Shown here piece after piece: positions 1 to 10,866 of a stretch of 64,000 bases of DNA. The stretch spans positions 3,471,001-3,535,000 of the forward strand of contig NZ_CP109067.1 of NCBI RefSeq assembly GCF_035917335.1, written 5' to 3'. Numbering within the stretch: position 1 is the stretch's first letter; every line of letters begins with the position of its first letter. Source of the stretch: Micromonospora sp. NBC_01813 (GTDB taxonomy: Bacteria; Actinomycetota; Actinomycetes; Mycobacteriales; Micromonosporaceae). The notes under the pieces were generated by a model that searched no databases, was not told the origin of the DNA, and saw nothing but the letters and a program-made list of their open reading frames with translations. Both the position numbers and the translations under genes were made by a program.

Positions 1-134
1 GGCGGCGCCACCACCAGGTACCCGATCGCGAGCAGTAGCCCGACGACCGCGCCGCCGGTGACGATCGGCCACCGAAGCAGCGGCACCCGGAGCAGGTCGC
101 TGAGGGTCACGGTGCGCTGCTGCTGCTCACTCAT
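1..134 (-). CDS. Wzz-like membrane protein, N-terminus only (partial)
   Basis: Only the first 44 residues are in the window; the gene continues past the left edge. It starts at an ATG whose first bases overlap the stop of the upstream acetyltransferase by 8 nt, so the two are translationally coupled. Visible: a short polar head rich in Gln, then an LSDLLRVPLLRWPIV stretch running into a hydrophobic helix (about residues 25-42). This layout (short cytoplasmic head, first membrane helix, basic residues before it) fits chain-length-determinant (Wzz/YveK) proteins of exopolysaccharide loci, and the acetyltransferase neighbour agrees. The family call is inference from the head alone. Confidence 0.5.
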   Translation of the reverse strand, partial: MSEQQQRTVTLSDLLRVPLLRWPIVTGGAVVGLLLAIGYLVVAP

Positions 135-675
135 CGAATGTCTTCACAATCTGTTGCGGGTTTCCGACCACCACGACGCCGTCGGGTACATCGGTCCGGA
201 CGATGGTCCCGGCGCCGACGACACTGTCGCGTCCGATCCGGACACCCTTCATCACCAGGGCGTGGGCGCCGATCCAGACGTTCTCACCGACGGAGATGGG
301 CGCTCGGGTGAGCGCGGTCGCTGGCTCGTGCCGCAGCTGCGGCGGGAGGTTGTGGAAGTCGTTGTCCATCAGCTCACAGTCCGACAGCAGACAGCGATCG
401 CCGACCTCGACTGTGGTCCAACTGCCGATCCAGGTGGCGTTCAGCAGGCAGTCCGCACCGATCTGAACCTCGCCGGGTCCAGCGAACCGGACGAGCTTGT
501 TGAGCCGGGTACGGTCGCCGATCGTCACCCGTACCCCACGTCGGAGGCGGACCCGGCCCCGAATCTCGACGTCGTCGCCGAGTTGGAGGCGGGGGTAGCG
601 CAGCCGGTAGTAGCCACGTTTGACCGCGAATACGGTCCGCAGCAGCAGTCCGTGACGGCGTGTGGTCGACCCCAC
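127..675 (-). CDS. Left-handed beta-helix (hexapeptide) acyltransferase
   Basis: Predicted cytoplasmic O-acetyltransferase of the WbbJ/Maa type, transferring acetyl from acetyl-CoA to a sugar. The C-terminal half carries hexapeptide-repeat sequence (VEIRGRV, VQIGADCLL, ISVGENVWIGAHALVMKGVRIG, then DSVVGAGTIV) and ends with the usual VVVGNPQQIV closing segment. The likely catalytic His lies in NDFHNL. I chose the GTG at 675 because GAGGG lies 7 nt upstream; a GTG at 705 would add 10 residues. It is coupled to the Wzz-like gene downstream, so a role in decorating an exopolysaccharide is likely. The substrate is unknown. Confidence 0.8.
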   Translation of the reverse strand: MGSTTRRHGLLLRTVFAVKRGYYRLRYPRLQLGDDVEIRGRVRLRRGVRVTIGDRTRLNKLVRFAGPGEVQIGADCLLNATWIGSWTTVEVGDRCLLSDCELMDNDFHNLPPQLRHEPATALTRAPISVGENVWIGAHALVMKGVRIGRDSVVGAGTIVRTDVPDGVVVVGNPQQIVKTFDE

Positions 676-787
676 CGGCCCGCCCTCTCTATCGATAGGT
701 GTCACACCCTACAAAATGCCCGGTGGGCCGGCAGCATGGAAGCTGATGCCGACCCACCGGGACTACCGGTCAATTGTTTCCGATCGA

Positions 788-2785
788 TTACTCGGCCGCG
801 AAAAACATCGATCGGTTGTTCCAGCTGCCCAACGGGTCGGGCTCCGCGATCACGACACTCTCCGCGCCGGCCACCGCGACGTCGGCCGTCGGGTCGAACG
901 GCACACTGCGCAGTCCACCGTCGGTGGACCCGTACACGATGTTGCCGCCCACCCAGGCCATGCCGCGCACCGACGTCCACACCACGTCACTGGTCGGGGC
1001 GGTGAACTCGGTCGCGCCGAGGTAGTTTCCGTCCAGCTCGAAGTACCGGTAGAACAGCTGGTTGTTGCCGCTGCCGGTCCGGGTGTAGTACAGCCGCCCG
1101 TCGAGGTAGAAGGCCGCGTTCAGGGAGAGCGCGTTGAACCAGGCGTTGTACCCCGAGGACTCCCAGGGGCCGCCGACCGTGTTTCCGTTGAACAGTGAGA
1201 TGTCCAGCCGGCTGCCGGTGGTCGTACCGGTGACCGGGCGGGCCCAGAAGATCCGGTCGTGCACCCGCCACACCGCCCCCGAGTTGACCAGGTTGGGCTG
1301 GCTGGTGACCGTCGCGGCGCCGAGCGAGGTGCCGTCGAAGGGCACCTTGGTCAGGTCACCGGTCCCCGAGGGCAGGTACAGGTAGCCGGTGGTGGCCGTC
1401 GGTGGGTTACGGGGGGTGATGGTCCGCCCGCCGGCGTTCGGGAACATGCCGAGCCGGCCGTGGTACTCGTTGCCCATCCCGTCCGAGTTGTGGCCGAAGT
1501 AGAGCCCGTCGGACCCGAACCAGAGCACCGGCACGGCCGAACCCCAACTGGACGCCCCGGCCGGCAGCGCCGACCCGCCGCTGCGGCGCGGATTCCAGTT
1601 GACCGGCATCCCGGTGGCGACGGTGACCGCACCGATGCCGAGCCGGTCGACGGCGCCGTTGCCGGCGTTGTCGCTGCGGTTCGGGTTGTTCAGCCAGCGG
1701 AAGTGACCGCCGAGATAGGCGATCCCGCTGCGGACCACCACCGAGGTGATGGTGTCGTTGCCGGTGAAATTGAGCCAGGTGCCGTTGATGTTGCCGCCCC
1801 GGGTGGCGGTCTCGTATCGCGCCAACACGTCGCAGTACGCCGTCGGCCAGCCGGTCCCACCGTTGGTGCCGACGACGAAGTAGCTGCTGTCCTCGCCGAA
1901 GCTCAGATCCTGTACGTAGTGGGTGAAGGTCTGCCAGGCGCAGTTGGGCGCGAAGCGGTGGTTGCTGTTCCAGTCGGCCAGGGTCGGGGTGCCGGTCAGG
2001 TCGACCATCGCGAGCTGCTCGCGGGGCAGTCCGTCGACCTCCCGGAAGTTGCCGCCGAAGACCAGCGTGTCGCCGTCCGGTGAGACGTCCAACGTCCACA
2101 CGTAGGGCGAGACGTCGTGCCGGCCAACCGCGATGTCGATGTCGAACGTCGGGTCGATCGCACCGGTGGTGACGTCGAGTCGGGCGACCCCGGCGTGTGC
2201 GGTGCCGTTGACCCAGTTGAAGGCTCCGCCGATGTAGAGCCAGCCGCCACTGACGTCCATGTCGCGGACCACGCCACCGTCGGAGCGGCCCTCCCAGGTC
2301 GACACCGTGGATCCGGTGGCCGGATCGAGGGCGACCAGGTTGCGGCGCTCCTCGCCGTTGACGTTGCGGAAGACACCACCGACGATGAGCTCACCGGCGG
2401 GAGTGACCGCGAGGGTGTTCACCGCCCCGTCGAGATCCGGCTGGAACCCGGTGACGAGCGCCCCGGTGGACCGTTGGTAGGCGAAGAGATACGGGCGAGC
2501 CTCCCAGTCCGGCGAGCCGGCCGGCTTGACCTCGGTGAACGTGCCGCCGACGAAGATCACCCCGCCGATCTCGGCGAACCCTCGGGCCTCGCCGTTGCGG
2601 GCATGTGGGGTGTGGTCGGCCGGATTGGTGGAGACCAGGGTGGCCGAGCCCGGAACGGGCACGACCGCGGCCGTCGCGGCGGTGGCGCTGAGCACCAGCG
2701 CCACCGAAGAAAAGGCGGCGACCATGGACGTAGTCCACAGTCGACGCCGGCTGGGCATGCGCCAGCCCGGCTGGGATTGGTTCAC
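788..2785 (-). CDS. Secreted beta-propeller (delta-60-repeat-like) protein
   Basis: Secreted protein of 665 residues without a recognised catalytic motif. It starts at a GTG with GGAGGG 4 nt upstream. A basic head (MPSRRRLWTTS), a hydrophobic helix and an Ala-rich ATAATAA cleavage region form a signal peptide. The body repeats a motif of the kind GGxFxxVNG (for example VGGTFTEVKP, VGGVFRNVNG, IGGAFNWVNG, FGGNFREVDG, LGGHFRWLNN) at intervals near 60 residues, as in bacterial delta-60 or kelch/WD-like propellers. Such proteins bind polysaccharide or surface partners. The neighbouring GH26 enzyme and exopolysaccharide-type genes on the same strand suggest a cell-surface role, which is inference. 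Confidence 0.65.
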   Translation of the reverse strand: MNQSQPGWRMPSRRRLWTTSMVAAFSSVALVLSATAATAAVVPVPGSATLVSTNPADHTPHARNGEARGFAEIGGVIFVGGTFTEVKPAGSPDWEARPYLFAYQRSTGALVTGFQPDLDGAVNTLAVTPAGELIVGGVFRNVNGEERRNLVALDPATGSTVSTWEGRSDGGVVRDMDVSGGWLYIGGAFNWVNGTAHAGVARLDVTTGAIDPTFDIDIAVGRHDVSPYVWTLDVSPDGDTLVFGGNFREVDGLPREQLAMVDLTGTPTLADWNSNHRFAPNCAWQTFTHYVQDLSFGEDSSYFVVGTNGGTGWPTAYCDVLARYETATRGGNINGTWLNFTGNDTITSVVVRSGIAYLGGHFRWLNNPNRSDNAGNGAVDRLGIGAVTVATGMPVNWNPRRSGGSALPAGASSWGSAVPVLWFGSDGLYFGHNSDGMGNEYHGRLGMFPNAGGRTITPRNPPTATTGYLYLPSGTGDLTKVPFDGTSLGAATVTSQPNLVNSGAVWRVHDRIFWARPVTGTTTGSRLDISLFNGNTVGGPWESSGYNAWFNALSLNAAFYLDGRLYYTRTGSGNNQLFYRYFELDGNYLGATEFTAPTSDVVWTSVRGMAWVGGNIVYGSTDGGLRSVPFDPTADVAVAGAESVVIAEPDPLGSWNNRSMFFAAE

Positions 2786-2912
2786 GCTTCCCTCCAGATG
2801 GGAAATTATCTCAGACAGCGTGCGCCAACCCCAGCCGGGTCGGACATCCACCGATCGGACGGCTGGGTATCAGGTTCCCAGCAGACATCCGTCGGATGTG
2901 CTCAGTGTCGGG

Positions 2913-4649
2913 TCAGCGGTTGACCGCCAGCGGCTGGTTGAAGTAGGAGTCCTTTCCTGCCTTGGTGAAGCCGGCCAATGCGGACGGTGTGTGGTTCATC
3001 GTCATGTTGCAGGTCGCCGAGGTGGTGGTGGACCCGGCCGAGTTGAAGTAGATCACCGCCTTGATCTTCGGGTGGGCCTTGATCGCGGCGGGGAACTGCT
3101 CGAACCAGCGCTGTTTGGCCGCCGGGTCGTCCGGATTGAAGTTCGTGCCGAACTCGGCCAGCATCCGCGGCTTGCCGACCCCGATCCGGTTGTCGTCCAG
3201 CCACCGGTAGAAGCCGTTCACCGTGGTGTGCGGGTCCTTCCAGGTCTTGCCACCGTTGCAGGCGTAGAAGTTGTACGGGTCGTAGGCGACCCAGTCGACG
3301 TAGGCATCCCCGGGATAGAGTCCGGCGTACCGGTCGTAGTGGCCGGACCAGCCCATCATCGTCCACACCCAGACGGCGTTGTCCGCGCCGACCTTGGCGA
3401 ACCGCTCGTACACGTAGCGCCACGCGCGCACGAACTCGGCGTCGCTGCCCTTGGCCGGCTCGTCCTCCGGCTCGTGATCGAAGCCCATGAACACCGGAAC
3501 CCCGGTCGCCTTGATCCGGCCGGCGACATCGTCGATCACCGAGTCGTACCGGCCGCTGTAGACGTCACGCCAGGTCAGCGTGGTTCCGGTGGAGAAGACT
3601 CGCGACTCCCAGGCGAAGAACATCAACCGCCCGGCCCGCATCTGCTCCTGCTCGAACTCATCGGGAAACGCCCCGTTGCTGCCGGAGTTCGAGAAGTCGT
3701 GGTAGCGGTGCACGATGTCGAACTTGCGCCCGACCTGCGCCTCCACCTCGCCGACCGCCGCGCCGTGGTCCCAGCCCTTAGCCGCGCTGGTCGGCGAGTA
3801 CATGCCCCACCATGCGCCGCAGGAGGGCACCAGCAGGTCGGAAACCGACCCGCAGCCGACGCCGGGTGCCGGCGGACTGGCCGACGGGCTGGGCGCCGCG
3901 GTCGGCCCGGCCGTCGGTGTCGCCGAAGCGGGCGGCGCCGTCGGCACCGGCGCGCTCGGCGGGGCCGACGGGCTGGCCGGCGGGGCGGACGGCGACACCG
4001 GCGGGCTACTCGGCGCGCCGGCCGCCGACTCGAAGCTGATCAGCAGCTGGGGTCGGATGGACGGATCGCGGTACTCCACCGACGGCCAGTAGACCCGCTG
4101 GGCCAACTCCTCCTGGCGAAGCGCCAGAGTGTAGGTCCCGTTGCCGGTGACCAGGCTGGACACGTCCCACTCGTTGTGCCCCTTGCGGACCTGCGGCACC
4201 GCGGCCAGCTCGCCCCCCGGGCGGGCCGTGCCCGACTCGGCGAGCGGCGGCCGTGGCTGGTGTGCGTCCAACGAGGTGGAATGGGCGGAGACCCGGGCGT
4301 CGAAGTCCTGCCAGGAATACATCTGCAGGCGTACCCGCAGGTTGCGTACGGTGGCCGGGATGTTCTCGACCGTGAACTCGACGATGGCGTCCCGGGCCCC
4401 CCGCGGGTTGCGCTCGCACAGCGCGGGACAGGTGGCCAGAGTGGTCTTGACCGCGTTGTCACCGTCCTGTGCGACGTCGGTGGCGGTGGTGTCGGCGATC
4501 GCCGACACCGTGATCTGATCGTCGGCGAGCAACGGCAGCGCGGTGACCACCATGCCGGCCAGCAGTGCGGCGCTGACGCCGCCGACGATGAGCCGGCGCC
4601 GGCCCGAACCGGTACGCGCGATGGCCTGGCTCAGTCTGTGTCTACTCAA
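2913..4649 (-). CDS. Secreted GH26-like beta-mannanase with DNRLRE-type module
   Basis: Predicted extracellular endo-beta-mannanase or related glycanase. It uses a TTG start with a GGGGGG run 8 nt upstream. Order: Arg-rich signal peptide (residues 1-42); DNRLRE/CBM96-like beta-sandwich (about 45-205); Pro/Ser/Ala linker (about 207-262); GH26-type barrel to residue 578. The barrel shows the expected acid/base Glu in GFDHEPE (about residue 391) and nucleophile Glu in LAEFGTN (about 497), plus WVWTMMGW. A 6-bp inverted repeat ACTCGG/CCGAGT lies upstream at 4702-4720 and could be an operator. GH26 covers several beta-glycan specificities, so the substrate is open. Confidence 0.82.
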   Translation of the reverse strand: MSRHRLSQAIARTGSGRRRLIVGGVSAALLAGMVVTALPLLADDQITVSAIADTTATDVAQDGDNAVKTTLATCPALCERNPRGARDAIVEFTVENIPATVRNLRVRLQMYSWQDFDARVSAHSTSLDAHQPRPPLAESGTARPGGELAAVPQVRKGHNEWDVSSLVTGNGTYTLALRQEELAQRVYWPSVEYRDPSIRPQLLISFESAAGAPSSPPVSPSAPPASPSAPPSAPVPTAPPASATPTAGPTAAPSPSASPPAPGVGCGSVSDLLVPSCGAWWGMYSPTSAAKGWDHGAAVGEVEAQVGRKFDIVHRYHDFSNSGSNGAFPDEFEQEQMRAGRLMFFAWESRVFSTGTTLTWRDVYSGRYDSVIDDVAGRIKATGVPVFMGFDHEPEDEPAKGSDAEFVRAWRYVYERFAKVGADNAVWVWTMMGWSGHYDRYAGLYPGDAYVDWVAYDPYNFYACNGGKTWKDPHTTVNGFYRWLDDNRIGVGKPRMLAEFGTNFNPDDPAAKQRWFEQFPAAIKAHPKIKAVIYFNSAGSTTTSATCNMTMNHTPSALAGFTKAGKDSYFNQPLAVNR

Positions 4650-4756
4650 GAAAACTACCCCCCTGTGGCACGAGCTTGCGGCGCGAGCGTATCGGGGGTG
4701 AACTCGGATGTACGCCGAGTAACCGGATTTCTAAGCACTAATTAAATTTACCGACG

Positions 4757-5386
4757 TCATCCCACAGTCTTCGCGATGACCTTGGCCATCAGCCGGAACG
4801 CCTTGCCCCGATGACTGATCGCGTCCTTGTCAGCCGGGCTGAGCTCGGCGTTCGTCCGCTCCTGTCCGTCGCCGAGGAAGATCGGATCGTAGCCGAAACC
4901 GCCGTCGCCCCGCCCGGCGCGCAGCAGCCGACCAGACTGGCGTCCTTCGACCAGATGCTCCTTGCCGCCGGGCAGCACCAGGGCCGCGGCGCAGACGAAC
5001 GACGCCGAGCGGTGCTCGTCCGGCACGTCGGTGAGCTGGGCCAACACCAGGTCGAGGTTCGCCTGGTCGGCACCGTGCCGGCCGGACCAGCGAGCGCTGA
5101 ACACCCCTGGCATGCCACCGAGGGCGTCGACCGCCAGCCCGGAATCGTCGGCCACCGTCGGCAGCCCGGTGTAGCGGCAGCCCTCCCGTGCTTTGAGCAA
5201 CGCGTTCTCACCGAACGTGAGCCCCGTCTCGGGCACCTCGTGGTAGGGCTCCAGGTCGGCCATGCCCACCAGCTCGATCCGCCTGGTGCCGAGCGCCCCG
5301 TCCAGAATCCGCTGCAACTCGGCCAACTTCTTCGCGTTACGGGTGGCGAGCAGCAGCCGGGTCTGCCCGGCGGGCACGGCGCTCAC
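4757..5386 (-). CDS. rdgB: XTP/dITP pyrophosphatase (RdgB/HAM1)
   Basis: Cytoplasmic house-cleaning enzyme that hydrolyses dITP, XTP and similar non-canonical purine triphosphates to monophosphate and pyrophosphate. The family motif [14 protein letters not shown] is at residues 10-23, followed by [11 protein letters not shown] and the metal/substrate loop [27 protein letters not shown] near the end is also typical. Length (209 aa) is normal. The GTG start overlaps the stop of rph by 4 nt (GTGA), so the pair is coupled. The rph-rdgB order is standard in actinobacteria (Rv1340-Rv1341 in M. tuberculosis). Confidence 0.96.
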   Translation of the reverse strand: MSAVPAGQTRLLLATRNAKKLAELQRILDGALGTRRIELVGMADLEPYHEVPETGLTFGENALLKAREGCRYTGLPTVADDSGLAVDALGGMPGVFSARWSGRHGADQANLDLVLAQLTDVPDEHRSASFVCAAALVLPGGKEHLVEGRQSGRLLRAGRGDGGFGYDPIFLGDGQERTNAELSPADKDAISHRGKAFRLMAKVIAKTVG

Positions 5387-6111
5387 CGGTCGAGCACCTT
5401 GCGCTGCGCGGCGGTCAACTCGGCGCAGCCGACGACCGCCAGGTCGAGCAGTGCGTCGAGCTGGTCCCGGCCGAAGACGGCGGCCTCACCGGTGCCCTGC
5501 ACCTCGACGAAGTCACCGTCACCGGTACAGACCACGTTCATGTCGACGTCGGCCGCCACATCCTCCAGGTAGCACAGGTCCAGTCGGGGCTCACCGCCGA
5601 TCACGCCCACGCTGACCGCCGCCACCGAGCGTCGCATCACCTGGTCCAGCTTGCCGTGCAGCGCCTTGCGGTCGGCGAGCCAGCCGACCGCGTCGTGCAG
5701 CGCCACGAACGCGCCGGTGATCGCCGCCGTACGGGTGCCGCCGTCGGCCTGCAGCACATCGCAGTCCAGCACGATCGAGTTCTCGCCCAACGCCTTCAGG
5801 TCCACGGCCGCCCGCAGGCTCCGCCCGATCAGCCGGGAGATCTCGTGGGTCCGCCCGCCGAGCCGACCCTTGACGCTTTCCCGGTCCGAACGGGTGGTCG
5901 TCGCCCGGGGCAGCATCGCGTACTCGGCGGTCACCCAGCCCAGGCCGGAGCCTTTACGCCAGCGGGGCACCCCCTCGGTGACGCTCGCGGTGCAGAGCAC
6001 CTTGGTCTGCCCGAACTCGACCAGCACCGATCCTTCCGGGTGGGTGCTCCAGTTGCGGGTCAACGTCACCGGCCGTAGCTGCGCGTGAGTGCGTCCATCG
6101 GGTCGTGCCAT
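5383..6111 (-). CDS. rph: Ribonuclease PH
   Basis: Phosphorolytic 3'-5' exoribonuclease that trims tRNA 3' ends. The whole protein matches the family: N-terminal [29 protein letters not shown], the [10 protein letters not shown] segment, the Arg-containing [12 protein letters not shown], and the phosphate-binding region [17 protein letters not shown]. Length (242 aa) is normal. The ATG start is unambiguous. It precedes rdgB with a 4-nt overlap. A gap of 65 bp separates it from the glycosyltransferase gene downstream in coordinate but upstream in transcription. Confidence 0.97.
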   Translation of the reverse strand: MARPDGRTHAQLRPVTLTRNWSTHPEGSVLVEFGQTKVLCTASVTEGVPRWRKGSGLGWVTAEYAMLPRATTTRSDRESVKGRLGGRTHEISRLIGRSLRAAVDLKALGENSIVLDCDVLQADGGTRTAAITGAFVALHDAVGWLADRKALHGKLDQVMRRSVAAVSVGVIGGEPRLDLCYLEDVAADVDMNVVCTGDGDFVEVQGTGEAAVFGRDQLDALLDLAVVGCAELTAAQRKVLDR

Positions 6112-6176
6112 GCGCAGAGCCTATGTGCCGTACCGGGCGCGGCCGTTGCCGGGTTGCTCACCGCCGGCGACCGGGT

Positions 6177-7322
6177 TCAGGCCGCCACCGGCAGCCGTGC
6201 CAGCACACCGGGCGAGTCGAGCACGGCGTGGTAGTGCTCGACCAGTTCGTCACCGATCGCCGACCAGGTTCGACCGGCCACCGCGGCCCGGGCCGCGCGG
6301 GCGAGGCGGGCCCGGCGCGCCGGATCGCCGGCCAGTCCGGCCACCGCCGCGGCCAGCGCGGCGCCGTCGCCCGGGGGCACCAGCAGCCCGGTGACGCCGT
6401 GGGCCACCAGATCGACCGGGCCGCCGGCCGCCGGTGCGATCACCGGCACGCCGCTGGCCTGGGCCTCCTGCACCGTCTGACCGAACGTCTCGTGTGGGCC
6501 TGTGTGCGCGAAGATGTCGAAGCTGGCGTACAGCTGGGCCAGTTCGGCCCCGTGCCGGGCACCGAGGAACCGCACCGCCGGCAACGCGCGCTCCAACTCC
6601 CGGCGGGCCGGGCCGTCGCCGACCACCACCACCCGTACCCCGGGCAGCCGGCTCGTCTCGGCGAGCAGGTCGACGCGCTTCTCGGCGGCGAGCCGCCCGA
6701 CGTAGCCGACCAACACCTCGCCATCGGGGGCGAACTCCCGGCGGAGCCCTTCGCAGCGGCGGGCCGGGTCGAACCGGACCGGGTCGATGCCGCGGCCCCA
6801 GATCCGTACCCGGTCGATGCCGTTGTCGACCAGGTCGGCCGCCGCGGCGGTGGACGGGGCCAGCGTCCGGTCGGCGGCGTTGTGGATCTCGCGCAGCCAC
6901 CGCCAGACCGTCGCCACGCTCCACCCCAGGTGGTACGCGCGGGCGTAGGCCGCCACGTCGGTCTGGTAGACCGCGAGGGTGGGCAGCCGCAGCCGGCGGG
7001 CCACCGTGAGGCCTCGGGCCCCGAGCACGAACGGGCTGGCCAGATGTACCACGTCCGGGGCATGCCCGGTCAGCACCTCGGTCAACCGTCGACTCGGCAG
7101 CCCGAGCCGGAAGCTGCGGTACAGCGGCACCGGCAGGCTCGGCACCCGTACCACCGGGTAGGGGAAGTTGTCGGGTGCCGCCCGGTGGGCGGCGGCCGGC
7201 GCCGGTGCGATCACCATCGGCTCGTGCCCCCGCGCGACCAGGTGTTCGGCGACCCGCACGACGGAGTGCGCCACTCCGTTGAGGTCCGGTGGGAATGACT
7301 CGGTGACGATCGCGACGCGCAT
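6177..7322 (-). CDS. GT4 glycosyltransferase (mannosyltransferase-like)
   Basis: GT-B fold retaining glycosyltransferase of 381 residues. The start is the ATG opening MRVAIVTESFPPDLNGVAHS, a typical GT4 N-terminus; longer ORF extensions upstream have no such signal. The C-terminal donor-binding domain has LVGYVGRLAAEKR, VVVGDGPARREL and the E-x7-E type motif THETFGQTVQEAQASGVPVIAP (quoted here only to show HETFG and EAQASG). It resembles actinobacterial phosphatidylinositol- or glycolipid-mannosyltransferases such as MgtA/PimB-like proteins. It sits between rph and the metallo-beta-lactamase gene, a place where M. tuberculosis has no such gene in my recollection, so it is probably an insertion. 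The acceptor is unknown. Confidence 0.85.
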   Translation of the reverse strand: MRVAIVTESFPPDLNGVAHSVVRVAEHLVARGHEPMVIAPAPAAAHRAAPDNFPYPVVRVPSLPVPLYRSFRLGLPSRRLTEVLTGHAPDVVHLASPFVLGARGLTVARRLRLPTLAVYQTDVAAYARAYHLGWSVATVWRWLREIHNAADRTLAPSTAAAADLVDNGIDRVRIWGRGIDPVRFDPARRCEGLRREFAPDGEVLVGYVGRLAAEKRVDLLAETSRLPGVRVVVVGDGPARRELERALPAVRFLGARHGAELAQLYASFDIFAHTGPHETFGQTVQEAQASGVPVIAPAAGGPVDLVAHGVTGLLVPPGDGAALAAAVAGLAGDPARRARLARAARAAVAGRTWSAIGDELVEHYHAVLDSPGVLARLPVAA

Positions 7323-7408
7323 GGTGTCACGGTCGCGCCCATGCGGGATACCGAGGCTACGTCGCGTTGACCAGCGGGCGAACAGTACGGCAAGACAACG
7401 CGCGCACC

Positions 7409-8155
7409 TCAGATCTCGTACCGGGCTCCGGCCCGGACGATCTCCACCGGGCCGTCGAACGTCGAGGCCGCCGCCTCGAACGTCGAGGCCTCGCTGCCCC
7501 ACGCCGTGACCAGGTGGGTCAGCAGCAGGCGGCCGACCCCCGCCTTGGTCGCGGCCTCGCCCGCCTCGCGACCGGTGAGGTGCAGATCCGGCGGGTTGTC
7601 CACGCCGTCGAGGTAGCTCGCCTCGCAGAGGAAGACGTGCGCGTCCTGGGCCAGCCGCAGCAGCGCCTCGCAGGGCGCGGTGTCCGACGAGTAGGTCAGG
7701 ACCCGGTCGCCGTGCTCCACGCGTACGCCGTAGGTCTCCACCGGGTGGTTGACCCGGTCGACGGTCACCTGCAGCGGGCCGATCGGAAAGCTGCCCGGCT
7801 GCAGCCCGTAGAAGGTGTAGACGTCGTCGACCGGTGCGGCGTCGGCGCTGTACGCGCTGGCGATCCGGTCGGGGGCACCGGCCGGCGCGTAGACCGGCAG
7901 CGGCGGGCGGGGGCCGTCCGGCGCGTAGCGGCGGACGACCACGTAGGTGCAGGCGTCGAGCATGTGGTCGCAGTGCAGATGGGTCAGCATGATCGCGTCC
8001 ACGGCGTGCAGCCCGGCGTACCGCTGGAGCGCGGACAGCGATCCGGAGCCGAAGTCGATCAGCAGCCGGAAGCCGTCAGCTTCGATCAGGTAGGCCGAAC
8101 AGGCGGATTCAGGACCCGGAAAACTGCCGGCACAACCAAGCACGGTCAAACGCAT
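7409..8155 (-). CDS. Metallo-beta-lactamase fold hydrolase (Rv1339-like)
   Basis: MBL-fold protein of the RNase Z/phosphodiesterase group. Zn-binding motif LTHLHCDHM is at about residues 57-65 and further ligands fall in VNHPVET, SSDTAPC and LTHL. The N-terminus MRLTVLGCAGSFPGPES is characteristic. I chose the ATG at 8155; a GTG 12 nt upstream is in frame but neither has a clear Shine-Dalgarno. By sequence and place (between cysM and rph) it corresponds to Rv1339, described as an atypical cyclic-AMP phosphodiesterase. Activity here is inferred. Confidence 0.85.
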   Translation of the reverse strand: MRLTVLGCAGSFPGPESACSAYLIEADGFRLLIDFGSGSLSALQRYAGLHAVDAIMLTHLHCDHMLDACTYVVVRRYAPDGPRPPLPVYAPAGAPDRIASAYSADAAPVDDVYTFYGLQPGSFPIGPLQVTVDRVNHPVETYGVRVEHGDRVLTYSSDTAPCEALLRLAQDAHVFLCEASYLDGVDNPPDLHLTGREAGEAATKAGVGRLLLTHLVTAWGSEASTFEAAASTFDGPVEIVRAGARYEI

Positions 8156-8413
8156 CAAGCGATCCACGGGTCTCGGTGAGACACCGGCGACACGCCCCGC
8201 ATGCCATCGAAGATCTCCATCAGCGGCTCTGCCACGCTGGGCAGCCTACGCTGCGGCCAGCGACGGAATGCAAGATCCGCTGCAACTTGTCGCGAACGTG
8301 ACACAGAAGCGCGAACAACTGGAGCGACTTCGACAACACGGATCAGGATCGCCCATAGCGCAACCAATCATTTGCACCGCTGGCGCGTACGAATGCCGCC
8401 GACCGGGGTCCGG

Positions 8414-9734
<1,321 letters not shown>

Positions 9735-9795
9735 TGACGTGCTCCTATAGCGACGGTGGATCGGATCAGACTGCGGTACGGGTGCTGCGGCCGGG

Positions 9796-10287
9796 TCAGT
9801 GGCCGGACGAACACTCGTAGTCGACCGTCGTCGGGGTCTGCCCGAACAGGTACGACTGCACCGCGTGCGGATCGACGTCGGCGTCAATGACGTTGACCGG
9901 TTCCTCGGTCACCACGCCGTCCACGATGCGGAACGACCGGATCTCGGTGACCTGCGGGTCACGGGTGGAGACCAACAGATAGTGGGCCTCGGGCCAGCCG
10001 GCGATCGCGGCATCGGTCCGGGACGGGTACGCCTCGGTCGCGGTGTGCGAGTGGTAGATGACCACCGGCTCTTCGTCCCGGTCGTCCATCTCCCGCCACA
10101 GCCGCAACTGCTCCATCGAGTCGAACTCGTAGAAGGTCATCGAGCGGGCCGCGTTCTCCATCGGGATGTGCCGGGCCGGCTTGTCAGAGCCAGCAGCGCC
10201 GGCGACCACGCCGCACGCCTCGTCGGGGTGATCCCGGCGGGCGTGGGCGACGATCGCGTCGATGATCGACCGGTCGATGCTCAGCAC
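9796..10287 (-). CDS. mec: JAMM/MPN+ metalloprotease Mec (CysO-cysteine peptidase)
   Basis: Zinc isopeptidase-like enzyme that releases cysteine from CysO-Cys. The JAMM signature is complete: catalytic Glu in HPDEACG (E23), then H79-S-H81, seven residues, S89, two residues, D92 (YHSHTATEAYPSRTD). The rest (MENAARSMTFYEFDSMEQ) is typical of the Rv1334 group. Length is 163 aa. It is 61 bp upstream of cysO in the same direction. Because JAMM enzymes can also trim residues after a di-glycine, as QbsD does for QbsE, it is the obvious candidate to process the tailed CysO next door. Confidence 0.93.
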   Translation of the reverse strand: MLSIDRSIIDAIVAHARRDHPDEACGVVAGAAGSDKPARHIPMENAARSMTFYEFDSMEQLRLWREMDDRDEEPVVIYHSHTATEAYPSRTDAAIAGWPEAHYLLVSTRDPQVTEIRSFRIVDGVVTEEPVNVIDADVDPHAVQSYLFGQTPTTVDYECSSGH

Positions 10288-10335
10288 GTCCCCCAGCGTA
10301 CCGCCTTCTCCGGCCGGGGCCGGCCGTGGCGGTCG

Positions 10336-10866
10336 TCACGCCAGCGACCTCGGCTGGCCGGTGATCGCGGCGAGCAGCGACTCCTGCAGATAGCCCAGAT
10401 AGGCATAAACCGACAGTTGAAACACCCGGCTCGACGACGGGTCGTCCCGTTCGGCCGCCGCCAGTTCGGCACCGAGGTCGGTGTCCGCCTTCATGTCCAG
10501 CCGTACCCCCATCGCGAGGCGGGCGTCGTTGAGCGCGCGCAGCCACGCCTCGGCCGCCTCCTCGTCCAGCCGGACCTCGGCACCACCGTCGGCGTCCGGG
10601 TCGGTCGGCAGCACCGCCAGCACCGCCCCCGCCTGGTCGATCTTGGCGGTCTTGAGGTCGCTCTCGGTGTAGCGGCGGAACTCCGCCGAACTCGCCGCGT
10701 CCTCCGGATACGTGTCCGGAAAGAGCCGGTCGACCACCGGATCGCCATGGTCGAAACCCTCGGTGAGCAGGGCCACCACCTCACCGGCGACCTTGCGCAG
10801 CACCCGGACCTCGTCCGGGGAGAAGATCGCGACGAACCGCCCGGACCGGCGTCGGAACATGCTCAT
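10336..10866 (-). CDS. DUF2017 family protein
   Basis: Conserved actinobacterial protein of unknown function, 176 aa, probably cytoplasmic and helical (no membrane segment). Visible: [31 protein letters not shown] at the N-terminus, then [10 protein letters not shown] and a C-terminal [18 protein letters not shown] identify it by position directly after clpS and before mec, and by these conserved segments. Its ATG overlaps the clpS stop by 4 nt (ATGA), so the two are co-translated. A functional link to ClpS is plausible but unproven. Confidence 0.8.
   Translation of the reverse strand: MSMFRRRSGRFVAIFSPDEVRVLRKVAGEVVALLTEGFDHGDPVVDRLFPDTYPEDAASSAEFRRYTESDLKTAKIDQAGAVLAVLPTDPDADGGAEVRLDEEAAEAWLRALNDARLAMGVRLDMKADTDLGAELAAAERDDPSSSRVFQLSVYAYLGYLQESLLAAITGQPRSLA

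Noticed and set aside
8156-8413. Small gene upstream of the MBL gene
   Set aside because: Possible frames are short, Arg-rich and without a Shine-Dalgarno; the region looks like a promoter.
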